From contig QCJX01000001.1 in NCBI GenBank assembly GCA_003215725.1, positions 16,001-80,000 on the forward strand: a DNA stretch of 64,000 bases, in the 5' to 3' direction. A program made the position numbers and the translations under genes. Under the pieces are notes generated by a model. The model was given only the letters and a program-made list of their open reading frames with translations, made no database searches and was not told the DNA's origin. Below, piece after piece: positions 29,140 to 38,111 of this stretch; the stretch's first letter is position 1, and every line of letters starts with the position of its first letter. This DNA comes from Prochlorococcus sp. AG-409-I11. GTDB lineage: Bacteria > Cyanobacteriota > Cyanobacteriia > PCC-6307 > Cyanobiaceae.

Positions 29140-29970
29140 ATGATTAATTCTTTTAATTTAGAAGGTCATAACGCTCTCATTACAGGGGCTGCAGGGCTGC
29201 TTGGGAGGCAGCATGCAATCGCCTTATTAGGAGCAGGATGCAAAGTAATACTTACAGATATATCAAAAACTTCATTAGAAAGTTGTAGAGCAGATCTTTT
29301 AGAACAATTTCCACAAGGAAAGATTAAATATTGCACTATGGATGTAAGTTTAGAAAATTCTATTTTAGAAACTTATAACTCCCTTCTTAAAGAAAATATT
29401 CAAATAGATATCCTGATAAATAATGCTGCTTTAGATCCCAAGGTAAGTAGTAATTCAACGAATAAGCAGCTAACTAGGCTTGAAAATTTTTCATTAGAAT
29501 CATGGGAAAAAGAAATTTCCGTTGGATTAACCGGCGCATTTTTGTGCAGTAAAATATTTGGAGAACATATGTTTCGTCATTCAATTAAAGGGTCTATAGT
29601 TAATATAGCCTCCGACTTATCTGTTATTTCTCCATACCAATCTTTATATGAAATTGATGGACTACCTAGAGATCAACAACCTGTTAAACCTGTGACTTAC
29701 TCTGTAATCAAGACAGGATTGATTGGGTTAACTAGATACTTAGCAACATATTGGTCAGAATCTGGTATTCGTTGCAATGCTCTTTCTCCTGGAGGAATTT
29801 ATAATAACCAACCTGAAGATTTTGTTGAGAATGTTTCTAAGCAAATTCCTTTAGGCCGTATGGCTAACAAGAATGAATACCAATCAGCGATACTTTTTCT
29901 TTGCTCTTCAGCTTCTTCATATATGACTGGTCAAAATCTTATAATTGACGGAGGTCGCTCGGTTTGGTGA
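29140..29970 (+). CDS. SDR oxidoreductase, third copy
   Basis: 276-residue SDR: TGAAGLLGRQHA cofactor loop, ILINNAALDP, catalytic Tyr-Lys in TYSVIKTGLIGL, ending SYMTGQNLIIDGGRSVW. It carries an insertion between the NNA motif and the active site (SSNSTNKQLTRLENFSLE) not in the other two. It follows the second SDR by 21 bases and precedes the capsule-synthesis-like gene by 6. Substrate unknown. Three different SDRs in one operon imply several oxidation or reduction steps. Confidence 0.85.
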   Translation: MINSFNLEGHNALITGAAGLLGRQHAIALLGAGCKVILTDISKTSLESCRADLLEQFPQGKIKYCTMDVSLENSILETYNSLLKENIQIDILINNAALDPKVSSNSTNKQLTRLENFSLESWEKEISVGLTGAFLCSKIFGEHMFRHSIKGSIVNIASDLSVISPYQSLYEIDGLPRDQQPVKPVTYSVIKTGLIGLTRYLATYWSESGIRCNALSPGGIYNNQPEDFVENVSKQIPLGRMANKNEYQSAILFLCSSASSYMTGQNLIIDGGRSVW

Positions 29971-29976
29971 TTTTTA

Positions 29977-31266
29977 ATGACTAGCACTCTAAAATTCAAC
30001 ATACTGGTAGTTATAGCAAGTAAAAGAGAGCTTTTGTGGTGGAATGAACTAAAAAAATTGTTTTCTAAAGACTTCTCATTTTCTATTGTTAACGCATCAG
30101 CTACACCTTTTCAAGATGCAATCAACCTTACAGAAATAGCCAGGACTAGTTCACATTGGTCTCCAAAAAAGAATGAAAGGATAGCACCTACTATTAGTGA
30201 TCTTTATCATGAAATGTGTTTGTATCCAAATAGGCATATAAGCTTCTATCACTCTAAATTTATCACTCATTACTTGGCTTATAAGGAAATTTTTAATCAG
30301 AATAAATTTGATTGTGTTTTAGTAGAAAATGGTGGCTTTATATTTATCAATTCACTAGTAAAGTGTGCTAAGGATAACAATATACCAATAGTTAACCTAG
30401 AGCCTGGCCCATATGATAAATCAGCATTTGCTTATTATAACTCAAAGGGACCACTTATTAAAGATGCACTTAAAAGTGATAGAGATTTTATTATGCCTAA
30501 TAAGAAAAATGAGTCTAAAAAACCATTGGTTCAATATAAAGACAGAAATGCTGATAAAATAGCAAGCACTTCTTTATTTAGGATTCCATTTAATTTCTTT
30601 AATTATTTAATTAGACGTTATAGATCACCTTTTATAAATACAGATGGTTCATTTTGGTTCCTTTTTAAATTAAAGACAACATCCAATCTGAAAAGATTTT
30701 TTATTCAACTTCATGATTTTAAGAGTAAAGTTTTAAGTAATAAAGACTTAAAAAGTATTATTGTTCCTCTTCACCTTGGCAGAGACTTAGCGATTAATGA
30801 AAGATTTGGCTACCGCTCTCAAATTTCTTTTGTTAAATACCTAATAAAGAGGTACCCTAATAAGCAAATATTATTCAAATTACATCCTCATTCAATCAAA
30901 TCTGGTTTAACAATAAGAGATCATGTTTTTTTACTATTTACGAATTCTTTTCTAACTAAACTTACACCTGATGAGCTATTCAATGAATTGCATGAGGTGC
31001 ACACTCTTGGCTCTAAATATGGATTTGAAGCACATATGAAGGGAGTTAAGAGCCTAGTTTATGGGGATACATTTTTTACAGAGAATACCAAGGATTTCGA
31101 TGTTATTCCTGAAGGGAGGCCTCCCATTGAAAGAGACAAGTTAAGAGTTTTTCTTTCTACTTACCTTTTTCGTATTTCCCTTTATAATCATGACGATAAA
31201 GAACTTTTACATGCAACACAATGCCTTTCGTATATTATCAACAAGGCAATTACGAGTTCTTTATAG
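29977..31266 (+). CDS. Capsule-synthesis (KpsS/KpsC)-like transferase, remote
   Basis: 429 residues without signal peptide. The N-terminal half has VLVENGGFIFINSLVKCAKD followed by NIPIVNLEPGPYDKS, and the C-terminal half IIVPLHLGRDLAINE, ILFKLHPHS and HTLGSKYGFEAHMKGVKSLV, YGDTFF. This arrangement resembles the capsule polysaccharide biosynthesis family whose KpsS and KpsC members transfer Kdo from CMP-Kdo. The match is by eye and remote. Next to a CMP-ulosonate synthetase it would be the natural transferase for that sugar. It overlaps the next gene by 56-77 bases. Confidence 0.55.
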   Translation: MTSTLKFNILVVIASKRELLWWNELKKLFSKDFSFSIVNASATPFQDAINLTEIARTSSHWSPKKNERIAPTISDLYHEMCLYPNRHISFYHSKFITHYLAYKEIFNQNKFDCVLVENGGFIFINSLVKCAKDNNIPIVNLEPGPYDKSAFAYYNSKGPLIKDALKSDRDFIMPNKKNESKKPLVQYKDRNADKIASTSLFRIPFNFFNYLIRRYRSPFINTDGSFWFLFKLKTTSNLKRFFIQLHDFKSKVLSNKDLKSIIVPLHLGRDLAINERFGYRSQISFVKYLIKRYPNKQILFKLHPHSIKSGLTIRDHVFLLFTNSFLTKLTPDELFNELHEVHTLGSKYGFEAHMKGVKSLVYGDTFFTENTKDFDVIPEGRPPIERDKLRVFLSTYLFRISLYNHDDKELLHATQCLSYIINKAITSSL

Positions 31267-32371
31267 ATATACATCAAAGCACATAATTCATTTTTTACAT
31301 AAAGCGTTTGCCTTTCTTGATAAAATCAGACTTAGGATTCATCTCATAAGATTAAAACAACCGATAAATTCGATTATCCTTCATAGGCACGATAGATTGG
31401 GAGACGCAATATTAACCCTCCCATTTCTTCTTGGTACCTCAAGCAATATTAAAACTCTACTTATTGATTCTCCTATAATCAACTCAATTCTAGCTCAATT
31501 TAAACTTTCTATCCCTTGGAAACCTTATTGCATAGATAATAAATATAATAATGTCAGTTTTGTTATAAACCTTTCAAGCCCAAACTTATCAAAATTTAAT
31601 CTTGAGAATTCTAAGCATAATGTTTCTATCTCTCAAACTAGTCCTAATCCGATAAAGAAATCTGGATATAAAATTATCCCTTCCTCCTCTTTTTGGTTTA
31701 ACTGTACTCAGTCAGAAACAATATCTCAAGGTTTACAACTTGCTAAGGTAAAAACTAATCCTATTTCTGGAATAAGAAGCCTTAACGAAGCATTTTTGAA
31801 AATACCAAGACCAGGCTTTATTCCTATTGAGAAATATGGAATTATAGTTTTAGGTAGAGGTTTAGATACATTGCGACAGCTCTCTGATGCAAATATAAAT
31901 TCTATAGCAAGTTATTATAAAACCAAGGGTATTCAGCCCTACTTATTAAATGAACCTAATCATACAGAAGATATCTTAAAACTTTCTACTGCTCTTTCAA
32001 TCCCTTTAATCACTGGTGATTCGTTAGCTGAATTGTCTCTTATTTTTAAATTCTCTGAATTCGCAACTGGTTTTGATTGTGGCCCTATGCATTTAGCCTC
32101 TATGTTTACAAATGTTTTAGTTTTTCTAAGCCATGTATCTCATTTGCAATGGGGTCCTCAACTTTGGCACAAAGTTATAAAAACAGAGCATTATAAAGAT
32201 AAAGGTTATAGCTTAAGTTCAATACATTCAGTAAATTTAGCAACGCAGATGTCTCATATTGTTGTTTTCCCCAATCTCAACTGCATTCCATGCCATCGGA
32301 ATTTTTGCTCTTCTCATTTATGCCATCAAATAATAACTTCTCACCTTGATAATTTTTTAATTAATAATTAA
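31190..32371 (+). CDS. Glycosyltransferase family 9 (heptosyltransferase-like)
   Basis: Up to 393 residues. GT9 features: ILHRHDRLGDAILTLPFLLG for the N-terminal donor/acceptor loop, GIIVLGRGLDTLRQLSDANI, and the C-terminal nucleotide motif ATGFDCGPMHLASMFTN. Such enzymes transfer heptose from ADP-heptose to LPS core or glycans. The only reasonable starts are ATG 31190 and ATG 31211, both inside the upstream gene in another frame, so the overlap is real. Beyond it, convergent gmhB begins after 4 bases. Confidence 0.8.
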   Translation: MTIKNFYMQHNAFRILSTRQLRVLYRYTSKHIIHFLHKAFAFLDKIRLRIHLIRLKQPINSIILHRHDRLGDAILTLPFLLGTSSNIKTLLIDSPIINSILAQFKLSIPWKPYCIDNKYNNVSFVINLSSPNLSKFNLENSKHNVSISQTSPNPIKKSGYKIIPSSSFWFNCTQSETISQGLQLAKVKTNPISGIRSLNEAFLKIPRPGFIPIEKYGIIVLGRGLDTLRQLSDANINSIASYYKTKGIQPYLLNEPNHTEDILKLSTALSIPLITGDSLAELSLIFKFSEFATGFDCGPMHLASMFTNVLVFLSHVSHLQWGPQLWHKVIKTEHYKDKGYSLSSIHSVNLATQMSHIVVFPNLNCIPCHRNFCSSHLCHQIITSHLDNFLINN

Positions 32372-32375
32372 GGCT

Positions 32376-32918
32376 TTATTCTTTAATATCTAAATATAAT
32401 TCATTTAAGTTTTTCACAACCTTAGCATTTTTATCAATTGCTTCCACGTTACTATTATTTGATATCAGGTATCTTCGCTGTATTCCTGCTTTAATAGCTG
32501 CTTGAAGATCAGATTGTTTATCTCCAACTAATATAGATTGACCGATATCGATCTTGTGTTCTTCACATGCCTGAATAATCATTCCTATCTCAGGCTTTCT
32601 ACAGGTGCATTTATATGAGTATTCTTTTACTACCCCTAATGGGTGGTGAGGGCAATGATAAACCCCTGTCAAGTGTACCCCTTCCTCTTCCATGTGTGCT
32701 TTGATTTTGTTAGTAAAGCTTGCATATTCTTTTTGAGAATAGTAACCTCTAGCTATTCCAGACTGGTTGGTAATAATTATGAGCTTGTAATTCAGATTCA
32801 TTAATCCTTTCAAGCCTTCTATTGCATAATCACATAATTCAAAATCTTGCCATTTGTATACATAACCTTTATCTATATTTATTACTCCATCTCTGTCCAG
32901 AAAGATTGCCTTTTCCAT
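32376..32918 (-). CDS. gmhB: D-glycero-D-manno-heptose-1,7-bisphosphate 7-phosphatase
   Basis: 180-residue HAD phosphatase of the GmhB/HisB-N family. Catalytic loop FLDRDGVINIDKGYVY (residues 5-20), Thr motif IITNQSGIARG, zinc-binding Cys/His loop YHCPHHPLG...YKCTCRKPEIGM and the final LVGDKQSDLQAA acidic motif. It removes the 7-phosphate after HldE kinase action. It lies 8 bases after hldD within the minus-strand gmhB-hldD-hldE operon. Confidence 0.93.
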   Translation of the reverse strand: MEKAIFLDRDGVINIDKGYVYKWQDFELCDYAIEGLKGLMNLNYKLIIITNQSGIARGYYSQKEYASFTNKIKAHMEEEGVHLTGVYHCPHHPLGVVKEYSYKCTCRKPEIGMIIQACEEHKIDIGQSILVGDKQSDLQAAIKAGIQRRYLISNNSNVEAIDKNAKVVKNLNELYLDIKE

Positions 32919-32926
32919 TGGAAGCT

Positions 32927-33892
32927 CTAATCTTTTTTGTTTAAAACATCTAAATATTTATTTATGCCTTCTTCTAACTCAAGAAAAGTTGATTCGTAAC
33001 CTGCAGATCGTAATGCTGAGATGTCTGCCTGTGTCCAGCTTTGATAAGAACCTTTTAGATGTTCTGGGAACTCTATATATGATCTTTTCTCTACGCTCTT
33101 ACCATTATTTTTATGCCATCTTTCTACAGCTTCCGCAACATCATTAAAAGTTCTGCACTTTCCTGTCCCTACATTATAAATTCCATGCTTTGATTTATTT
33201 TCTAGAAACCATAGGTTTACGTTTACACAATCAATCACACTCACAAAGTCTCTTTTATGCTCTCCAGGCCTATATCCATCATACTCTCCAAATACATTAC
33301 ACTTGTTGGAGTCTATTACTTGATTATTAAAATGAAAAGGAGTTGATGCCATACTTCCTTTATGTTGTTCTCTTAAACCATATACATTGAAGTAACGTAA
33401 TCCCACAACTTGAGTTTTTAAATCCTTTCTAACTTTTCTCACATAATTATCAAAAATTAGTTTTGAAAAAGCATAAGCATTGATTGGTTTTTCGCTCTTC
33501 TTTTTCTCTGTAAAGCCATTTGTACCCATTCCATATACTGATGCGGATGATGCATAAATCATGCTGATTCCATTCTTAGAGCACCACTGTAGAATTTTTT
33601 TTGAACAATTAAAATTATTATCCATTAGGTAGTCTCCATCCCATTCGGTTGTTGCCGAACAAGCACCTTGATGAAATATAGCTTCGACGCCTCTAAACTT
33701 TTCTCCTTTTTCGATCCTTTTTTGAAAATCTACTTTATCTATATAATCCGTTATATCTAATCCAGATAGATTTACAATTTTTTTGCCATTTTTTAAACTA
33801 TCTACTAATAAGATATCTTTGTAACCTTTTTTGTTTAACTCAGCAATGATATTGCTACCTATCATTCCGGACCCACCTGTTACTATGATCAT
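32927..33892 (-). CDS. hldD: ADP-L-glycero-D-manno-heptose 6-epimerase
   Basis: 321-residue extended SDR acting on ADP-heptose. TGGSGMIGSNIIAELNKKG at the N-terminus with NADP fold, the family-specific HQGACSATTEWDGDYLMDNN (20 residues), catalytic Tyr-Lys in AYAFSKLIFDNYV, and the signature FNVYGLREQHKGSMAS. It gives the L-glycero form, used as heptosyl donor. Ends 8 bases before gmhB and starts 9 bases after hldE. Confidence 0.95.
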   Translation of the reverse strand: MIIVTGGSGMIGSNIIAELNKKGYKDILLVDSLKNGKKIVNLSGLDITDYIDKVDFQKRIEKGEKFRGVEAIFHQGACSATTEWDGDYLMDNNFNCSKKILQWCSKNGISMIYASSASVYGMGTNGFTEKKKSEKPINAYAFSKLIFDNYVRKVRKDLKTQVVGLRYFNVYGLREQHKGSMASTPFHFNNQVIDSNKCNVFGEYDGYRPGEHKRDFVSVIDCVNVNLWFLENKSKHGIYNVGTGKCRTFNDVAEAVERWHKNNGKSVEKRSYIEFPEHLKGSYQSWTQADISALRSAGYESTFLELEEGINKYLDVLNKKD

Positions 33893-33901
33893 TTTTAATA
33901 C

Positions 33902-35326
33902 CTATGAATCTTTAATATAATCTATGATCTCTGAGGTTGAATATCCTTTCACGAAACTTAGCTTCCTAACTGTTCCTCCATTATTTATTACCGCCTCTGC
34001 ACCTACTATATCTTTGATTTCATAATCTCCACCTTTAACAAGTATGTCAGGTAAAAGTTGATTGTATTCTTTCAGAGGTGTTTCTGAATAAAAAGGGATC
34101 ACATAATCAACACATTCAAGGGCTTCTAGTAATTTCATTCTATCCATAAGAACATTGACGGGACGCTCTTCTCCTTTTAAATGCTTTATTGACTCATCAC
34201 TATTAACTAATACACAAAGTAAATCACCTTGAAGTTTAGCTTCTTCTAGATACTTAATATGACCATAGTGCAATATATCAAAGCAACCATTAGTCATAAC
34301 TACTTTTATTCCTTTTTCTTTCCATTTAACTCTATAATTTAAAGCCTCATCCAATTTTATAATCTTTTGATTTTGCAATACTGAATCTTTATTATTCTGG
34401 ATCTCTTTTAATGTTATCGCTGCTGTACCCAATCTTCCCACAACTATTCCTGCGGCTATATTTGATAATTCAACAGACCTTTTTAACTCAATTCCAGCTC
34501 CTATGCAGATAGCTATCATTGCAATTACTGTATCACCTGCTCCTGTAACATCGTAAACTTCTCTTGCTGTAACAGCAAAATCTATGCGTTTTTCATGCTT
34601 TTTAAATAATGACATTCCCTTTTCACTTCTTGTTACCAGAAGATTTGTTATTTTATTATTTTCTAGAAGATCTATAGCGCATTGATTCATGCCTTCCATA
34701 TCTTCCCAACTTCCAGCAACTTCTATAAATTCCTTTGTATTTGGGGTTATGATGTACGAACCATTATATTTTGAGTAATCATTGCCTTTAGGATCAACTA
34801 ATACCTTTACATTTTTATTATTTGCGATTTCAATTAGTTCTTTTGAATATTTAAGTAGTCCTTTGCCGTAATCAGAGAGAACAACTACGTCCACATCTGA
34901 GACTAATGTTTCAAACCTTTCTTTTATAAAGCTATAGTCATGGTTGGATAATTTCAACTCTTCTCTATCTATCCTTATTAATTGCTGACCTTTGGCCATC
35001 ATTCTATATTTAACAATTGTTTTACTGTTGGAGCTTTCTATTAGTTCCCAGTTAACCTTTGCTTTTTTTAAAAGATCTTTTAGTTCTTTTCCTTCACTAT
35101 CAGATCCGATAGCACCAATCAAATCACATTTTGCCCCTAGAGCGGTAAGGTTCACCGCCACATTCGCTGCTCCACCAGGCTTCTTCCCTTCTTCCACAAC
35201 TTTGAGTACCGGTACTGGCGCCTCCGGAGAAATCCTTGAAGCATCTCCTTTCCAGTAGCAATCCAGGCAGATATCACCTACTACAAGTACTCTCGTACCT
35301 TTTAGCTTGTCTTCAAGCCCTTCCAA
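33902..35326 (-). CDS. hldE: Bifunctional heptose-7-phosphate kinase / heptose-1-phosphate adenylyltransferase
   Basis: 474 residues with both HldE domains. Residues about 1-320 form a PfkB-type kinase (KPGGAANVAVNLTALGAKCD, DVTGAGDTVIA). Residues about 340-474 form a cytidylyltransferase-fold adenylyltransferase (VMTNGCFDILHYGHIKYLEE, DILVKGGDY). First gene of the operon; it completes the pathway with gmhA, gmhB and hldD. The 241-base gap to the divergent GT9 gene at 35568 should hold promoters for both directions. Confidence 0.95.
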   Translation of the reverse strand: MEGLEDKLKGTRVLVVGDICLDCYWKGDASRISPEAPVPVLKVVEEGKKPGGAANVAVNLTALGAKCDLIGAIGSDSEGKELKDLLKKAKVNWELIESSNSKTIVKYRMMAKGQQLIRIDREELKLSNHDYSFIKERFETLVSDVDVVVLSDYGKGLLKYSKELIEIANNKNVKVLVDPKGNDYSKYNGSYIITPNTKEFIEVAGSWEDMEGMNQCAIDLLENNKITNLLVTRSEKGMSLFKKHEKRIDFAVTAREVYDVTGAGDTVIAMIAICIGAGIELKRSVELSNIAAGIVVGRLGTAAITLKEIQNNKDSVLQNQKIIKLDEALNYRVKWKEKGIKVVMTNGCFDILHYGHIKYLEEAKLQGDLLCVLVNSDESIKHLKGEERPVNVLMDRMKLLEALECVDYVIPFYSETPLKEYNQLLPDILVKGGDYEIKDIVGAEAVINNGGTVRKLSFVKGYSTSEIIDYIKDS

Positions 35327-35567
35327 TGCGCAAGAGGCGTCTGGTTCAAATATACCGTTTAAAGGGTAATAGCATTAGAAGCCATTAGAATATTAAATTC
35401 AATTTTATGCAGTTAACTATATTTGTAAAACATTAGGAAGAATTAAACGGATAGTTTGCAACAACTAATTATAAATTTTACTGCATTTTTTATTGTTTAC
35501 TTTTCTAGTTGCTTTACTAAAGATGAATACCTGCTAAGATTCTTCTTATTACATTAGAGAGCAAGGA

Positions 35568-36770
35568 GTGATTCCTGCAAAAAACATTTATAAGAATTTT
35601 CTCAGAAACATAATAATTATTGTTTTTATACTATTTAGATTGCCAACCTATGCTTTTATTCTTTTATTCAAGCGTAAAACTAATATAAAACATACTTCCA
35701 GAGAGTTGTATGTTATTAAGTATTCTGCAATGGGAGATTCAATATTAACTCTTAAGCAATTGCCAGGATTTTCCAAATCTTTTATTAACATTTTCTTTTT
35801 GACTGGTTCATTTGGATTGCCAAAAAGTTTAAACTTATTAGCTTACCACCTTGGCGTATTAGTTTTAAATAATCCTTTAAAACTTTCTTCCCAATTGTTG
35901 TTGACTAAATATAAATCTGTTTGTCTAATAGATGACTTATTTGTGTCTCCACATTTACTTTTTTCTATATTGGCAGATAAAATTATTGTTCATGATTCTA
36001 TCTTTCCCACATTTTTGCCTAAGTCCATTTTAACCCTTTCGCCTATGGTAGGTGTACATATTAACCATCTTGAATATCAGCAATCATTACACACACATAT
36101 TTCTTCTACCTTAAGAAATAGTTTGAAGATTTATGGAAAAACGATTGATGTAGATAACGAGGTTATATCTTTTCTTGACTCTTACCCACAAGAAAACAAT
36201 ACTTCTTCTTCCACTATGCAACAAACACCTACTTTTTGTTTGTACTTGGGTTCGGGCAAAGCCTCCACACTTAGATCTATGCCTATAGATAAATGCTTAT
36301 TCCTTATAAAAACCTTGTTGCTTAATTTCCCGAATTCTCATATTTATCTTTTTGGGTCTGCGAGTGAAATAAATCTCGCCGAGACTCTTAAGTCTTATAT
36401 TATATCTTCTTCATTTACTTCGCTTGTCTCAAGACTCGACCCAATCCAAACTCTTTTATTTTTAAAAAGAATCAATAACCCTATTTTAATTTGTACTGAC
36501 GGTGGCTTTACTCACTTAGCTAGATTATTGCCCATTAAACTAATACAAATATTTTTTTCAAGTAGTTCAAATCAATGGGGCTATAAGGATAACAAGTCAA
36601 TTACTCTTGATACAAAAAAAGCTTTATTAGAAAGTGAATTTTTTTGCTACCCATGTAATTTGCCAATCCTAGGTAAAGTGCCTTATGAATGCAAATCTTT
36701 TGAAAATGGTTGTCACTCTTTTATTGATCTAGCATCTATTCCTTCACTTATTCGAAGATTTGAATCTTGA
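35568..36770 (+). CDS. Glycosyltransferase family 9-like protein with N-terminal membrane segment
   Basis: 400 residues. An N-terminal hydrophobic stretch (about 12-34) precedes YVIKYSAMGDSILTLKQLPG, the GT9 N-terminal loop. Later parts show FCLYLGSGKASTLRSMP and LICTDGGFTHLARLLPIKL in place of the nucleotide-site motif. It is likely a second heptosyltransferase-type enzyme, membrane-attached. The frame opens at GTG 35568, overlapping its AGGAG; no other ATG occurs before residue 55, so the exact start is unsure. The last 58 bases overlap the convergent Wzy-like gene. Confidence 0.7.
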   Translation: MIPAKNIYKNFLRNIIIIVFILFRLPTYAFILLFKRKTNIKHTSRELYVIKYSAMGDSILTLKQLPGFSKSFINIFFLTGSFGLPKSLNLLAYHLGVLVLNNPLKLSSQLLLTKYKSVCLIDDLFVSPHLLFSILADKIIVHDSIFPTFLPKSILTLSPMVGVHINHLEYQQSLHTHISSTLRNSLKIYGKTIDVDNEVISFLDSYPQENNTSSSTMQQTPTFCLYLGSGKASTLRSMPIDKCLFLIKTLLLNFPNSHIYLFGSASEINLAETLKSYIISSSFTSLVSRLDPIQTLLFLKRINNPILICTDGGFTHLARLLPIKLIQIFFSSSSNQWGYKDNKSITLDTKKALLESEFFCYPCNLPILGKVPYECKSFENGCHSFIDLASIPSLIRRFES

Positions 36771-38005
36771 AAAGAGTTGAAAATTCTAAAGTCTGATAAA
36801 AGAGAAACTATGACTAATGGGACTGGAAAAGTATTTAATGGGTTGTATAAAATACTGAATATACCAATCCCTAATGCCATCCTTAATCCTAGGCGCTTAT
36901 ATAATAAATACATTATAAATGAACCGATAGGGATTCCAAATATTCCAAATAATGTTATTAAACCAGATTCTGAAATAACATTATTAACTGTTCCAACATT
37001 GCCTAGTATTAATCCACCACCATCTAGCTCGTTGAATGTTATCCATAAGCTGTTAATTCGACCATCCAATGACTTAAAAACATCAGATTGTAGGCCATCA
37101 GCAAAGCTTCCGCTACCAAAAATTACGTTAAAGAATACTCCTATTTTGAGGATAAATAAATTTGCAGTAAAATAGAAACTCTCTCCAACGAGTACAACAA
37201 GTGGGATCCCAATCAAAATAAATAAGAATATCAACTTACTATTTTTCTTTATTGAAATTTTCTTCAGCTTTAGAGAAAGTAATCCATTTAAAGATAGTTT
37301 GCTATTTAAAATAAATAGGAGAGTAATTATTAAGATACCACTAGTACCTCCGCTAAGAAAAATTGTTATTATTCCGCAAGCTATTCCTATATTTCTTTTT
37401 GTAGGATTTAATTGTAGATCATTTCTCCAAGTTCTCCATACAAATATACCGGCAACTGTTGAAGCTGTAATTGGTCCGCCAAGGAGGCCTGCAAATCTAC
37501 CGCCTCTTAAAAGTGTAGTAAACCCAACAAATCTAAAATATGCAGAATCTGAGCAAAGTTCCGAATTTATTAAACATGGACCATCAAAAAGGAATAATGC
37601 AATGATTCCTCCTACGATTATAAACCAAAGAATATGATAAACATATACTCTATATTTCTTTGTTTCGACGGTTGCAAACTCAAGCATTAATGTCAAGCTT
37701 AGAATTACATTAATAGCGGTAAATGACTCCTGCCTAGTATAATCGCTACCACCTATCACGCCCAGACTAGCTCTTACTAAGAATGGCATTAGTATTAAGA
37801 GAATAGTGTCTAGCCGGCCTTTTCTTACAAGGTATATAAGTATTAGAGTTAATAAAAGCCTTACTTGAGAGGCCCATGGATAACTTATTAGAAACTTGGT
37901 GATTTCCCCGCTATATCTTTCATTCCAGTTGATTCCCCAAATCCAATACGTCATCAAAATCGTGAGTATTACTATTATTCCTTCTTTCTTAAGAGTTAGT
38001 CTCAT
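36713..38005 (-). CDS. Polytopic membrane protein, O-antigen polymerase/ligase-like (Wzy/WaaL)
   Basis: 430 residues, about ten hydrophobic segments, with a large hydrophilic loop near 295-340 (SGSFADGLQSDVFKSLDGRI). Such topology and location in a sugar-nucleotide and transferase cluster suggest the polysaccharide polymerase or ligase. The family is highly divergent and no single motif proves it. FGSGSFADGLQSD...LGNVGTVNN pattern fits Wzy-like proteins. Its 3' end overlaps the convergent GT9 gene by 58 bases. Confidence 0.65.
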   Translation of the reverse strand: MRLTLKKEGIIVILTILMTYWIWGINWNERYSGEITKFLISYPWASQVRLLLTLILIYLVRKGRLDTILLILMPFLVRASLGVIGGSDYTRQESFTAINVILSLTLMLEFATVETKKYRVYVYHILWFIIVGGIIALFLFDGPCLINSELCSDSAYFRFVGFTTLLRGGRFAGLLGGPITASTVAGIFVWRTWRNDLQLNPTKRNIGIACGIITIFLSGGTSGILIITLLFILNSKLSLNGLLSLKLKKISIKKNSKLIFLFILIGIPLVVLVGESFYFTANLFILKIGVFFNVIFGSGSFADGLQSDVFKSLDGRINSLWITFNELDGGGLILGNVGTVNNVISESGLITLFGIFGIPIGSFIMYLLYKRLGLRMALGIGIFSILYNPLNTFPVPLVIVSLLSDFRIFNSFQDSNLRISEGIDARSIKE

Positions 38006-38111
38006 CTTTGTTTATAACTTTCTTTGATTATAGATGCCTATTACGACATATTGCTTTTTCCAATACAAAATCCTTTAAAATAAAAAATCTTAAAAAGAGT
38101 TTCTTTAGTTT

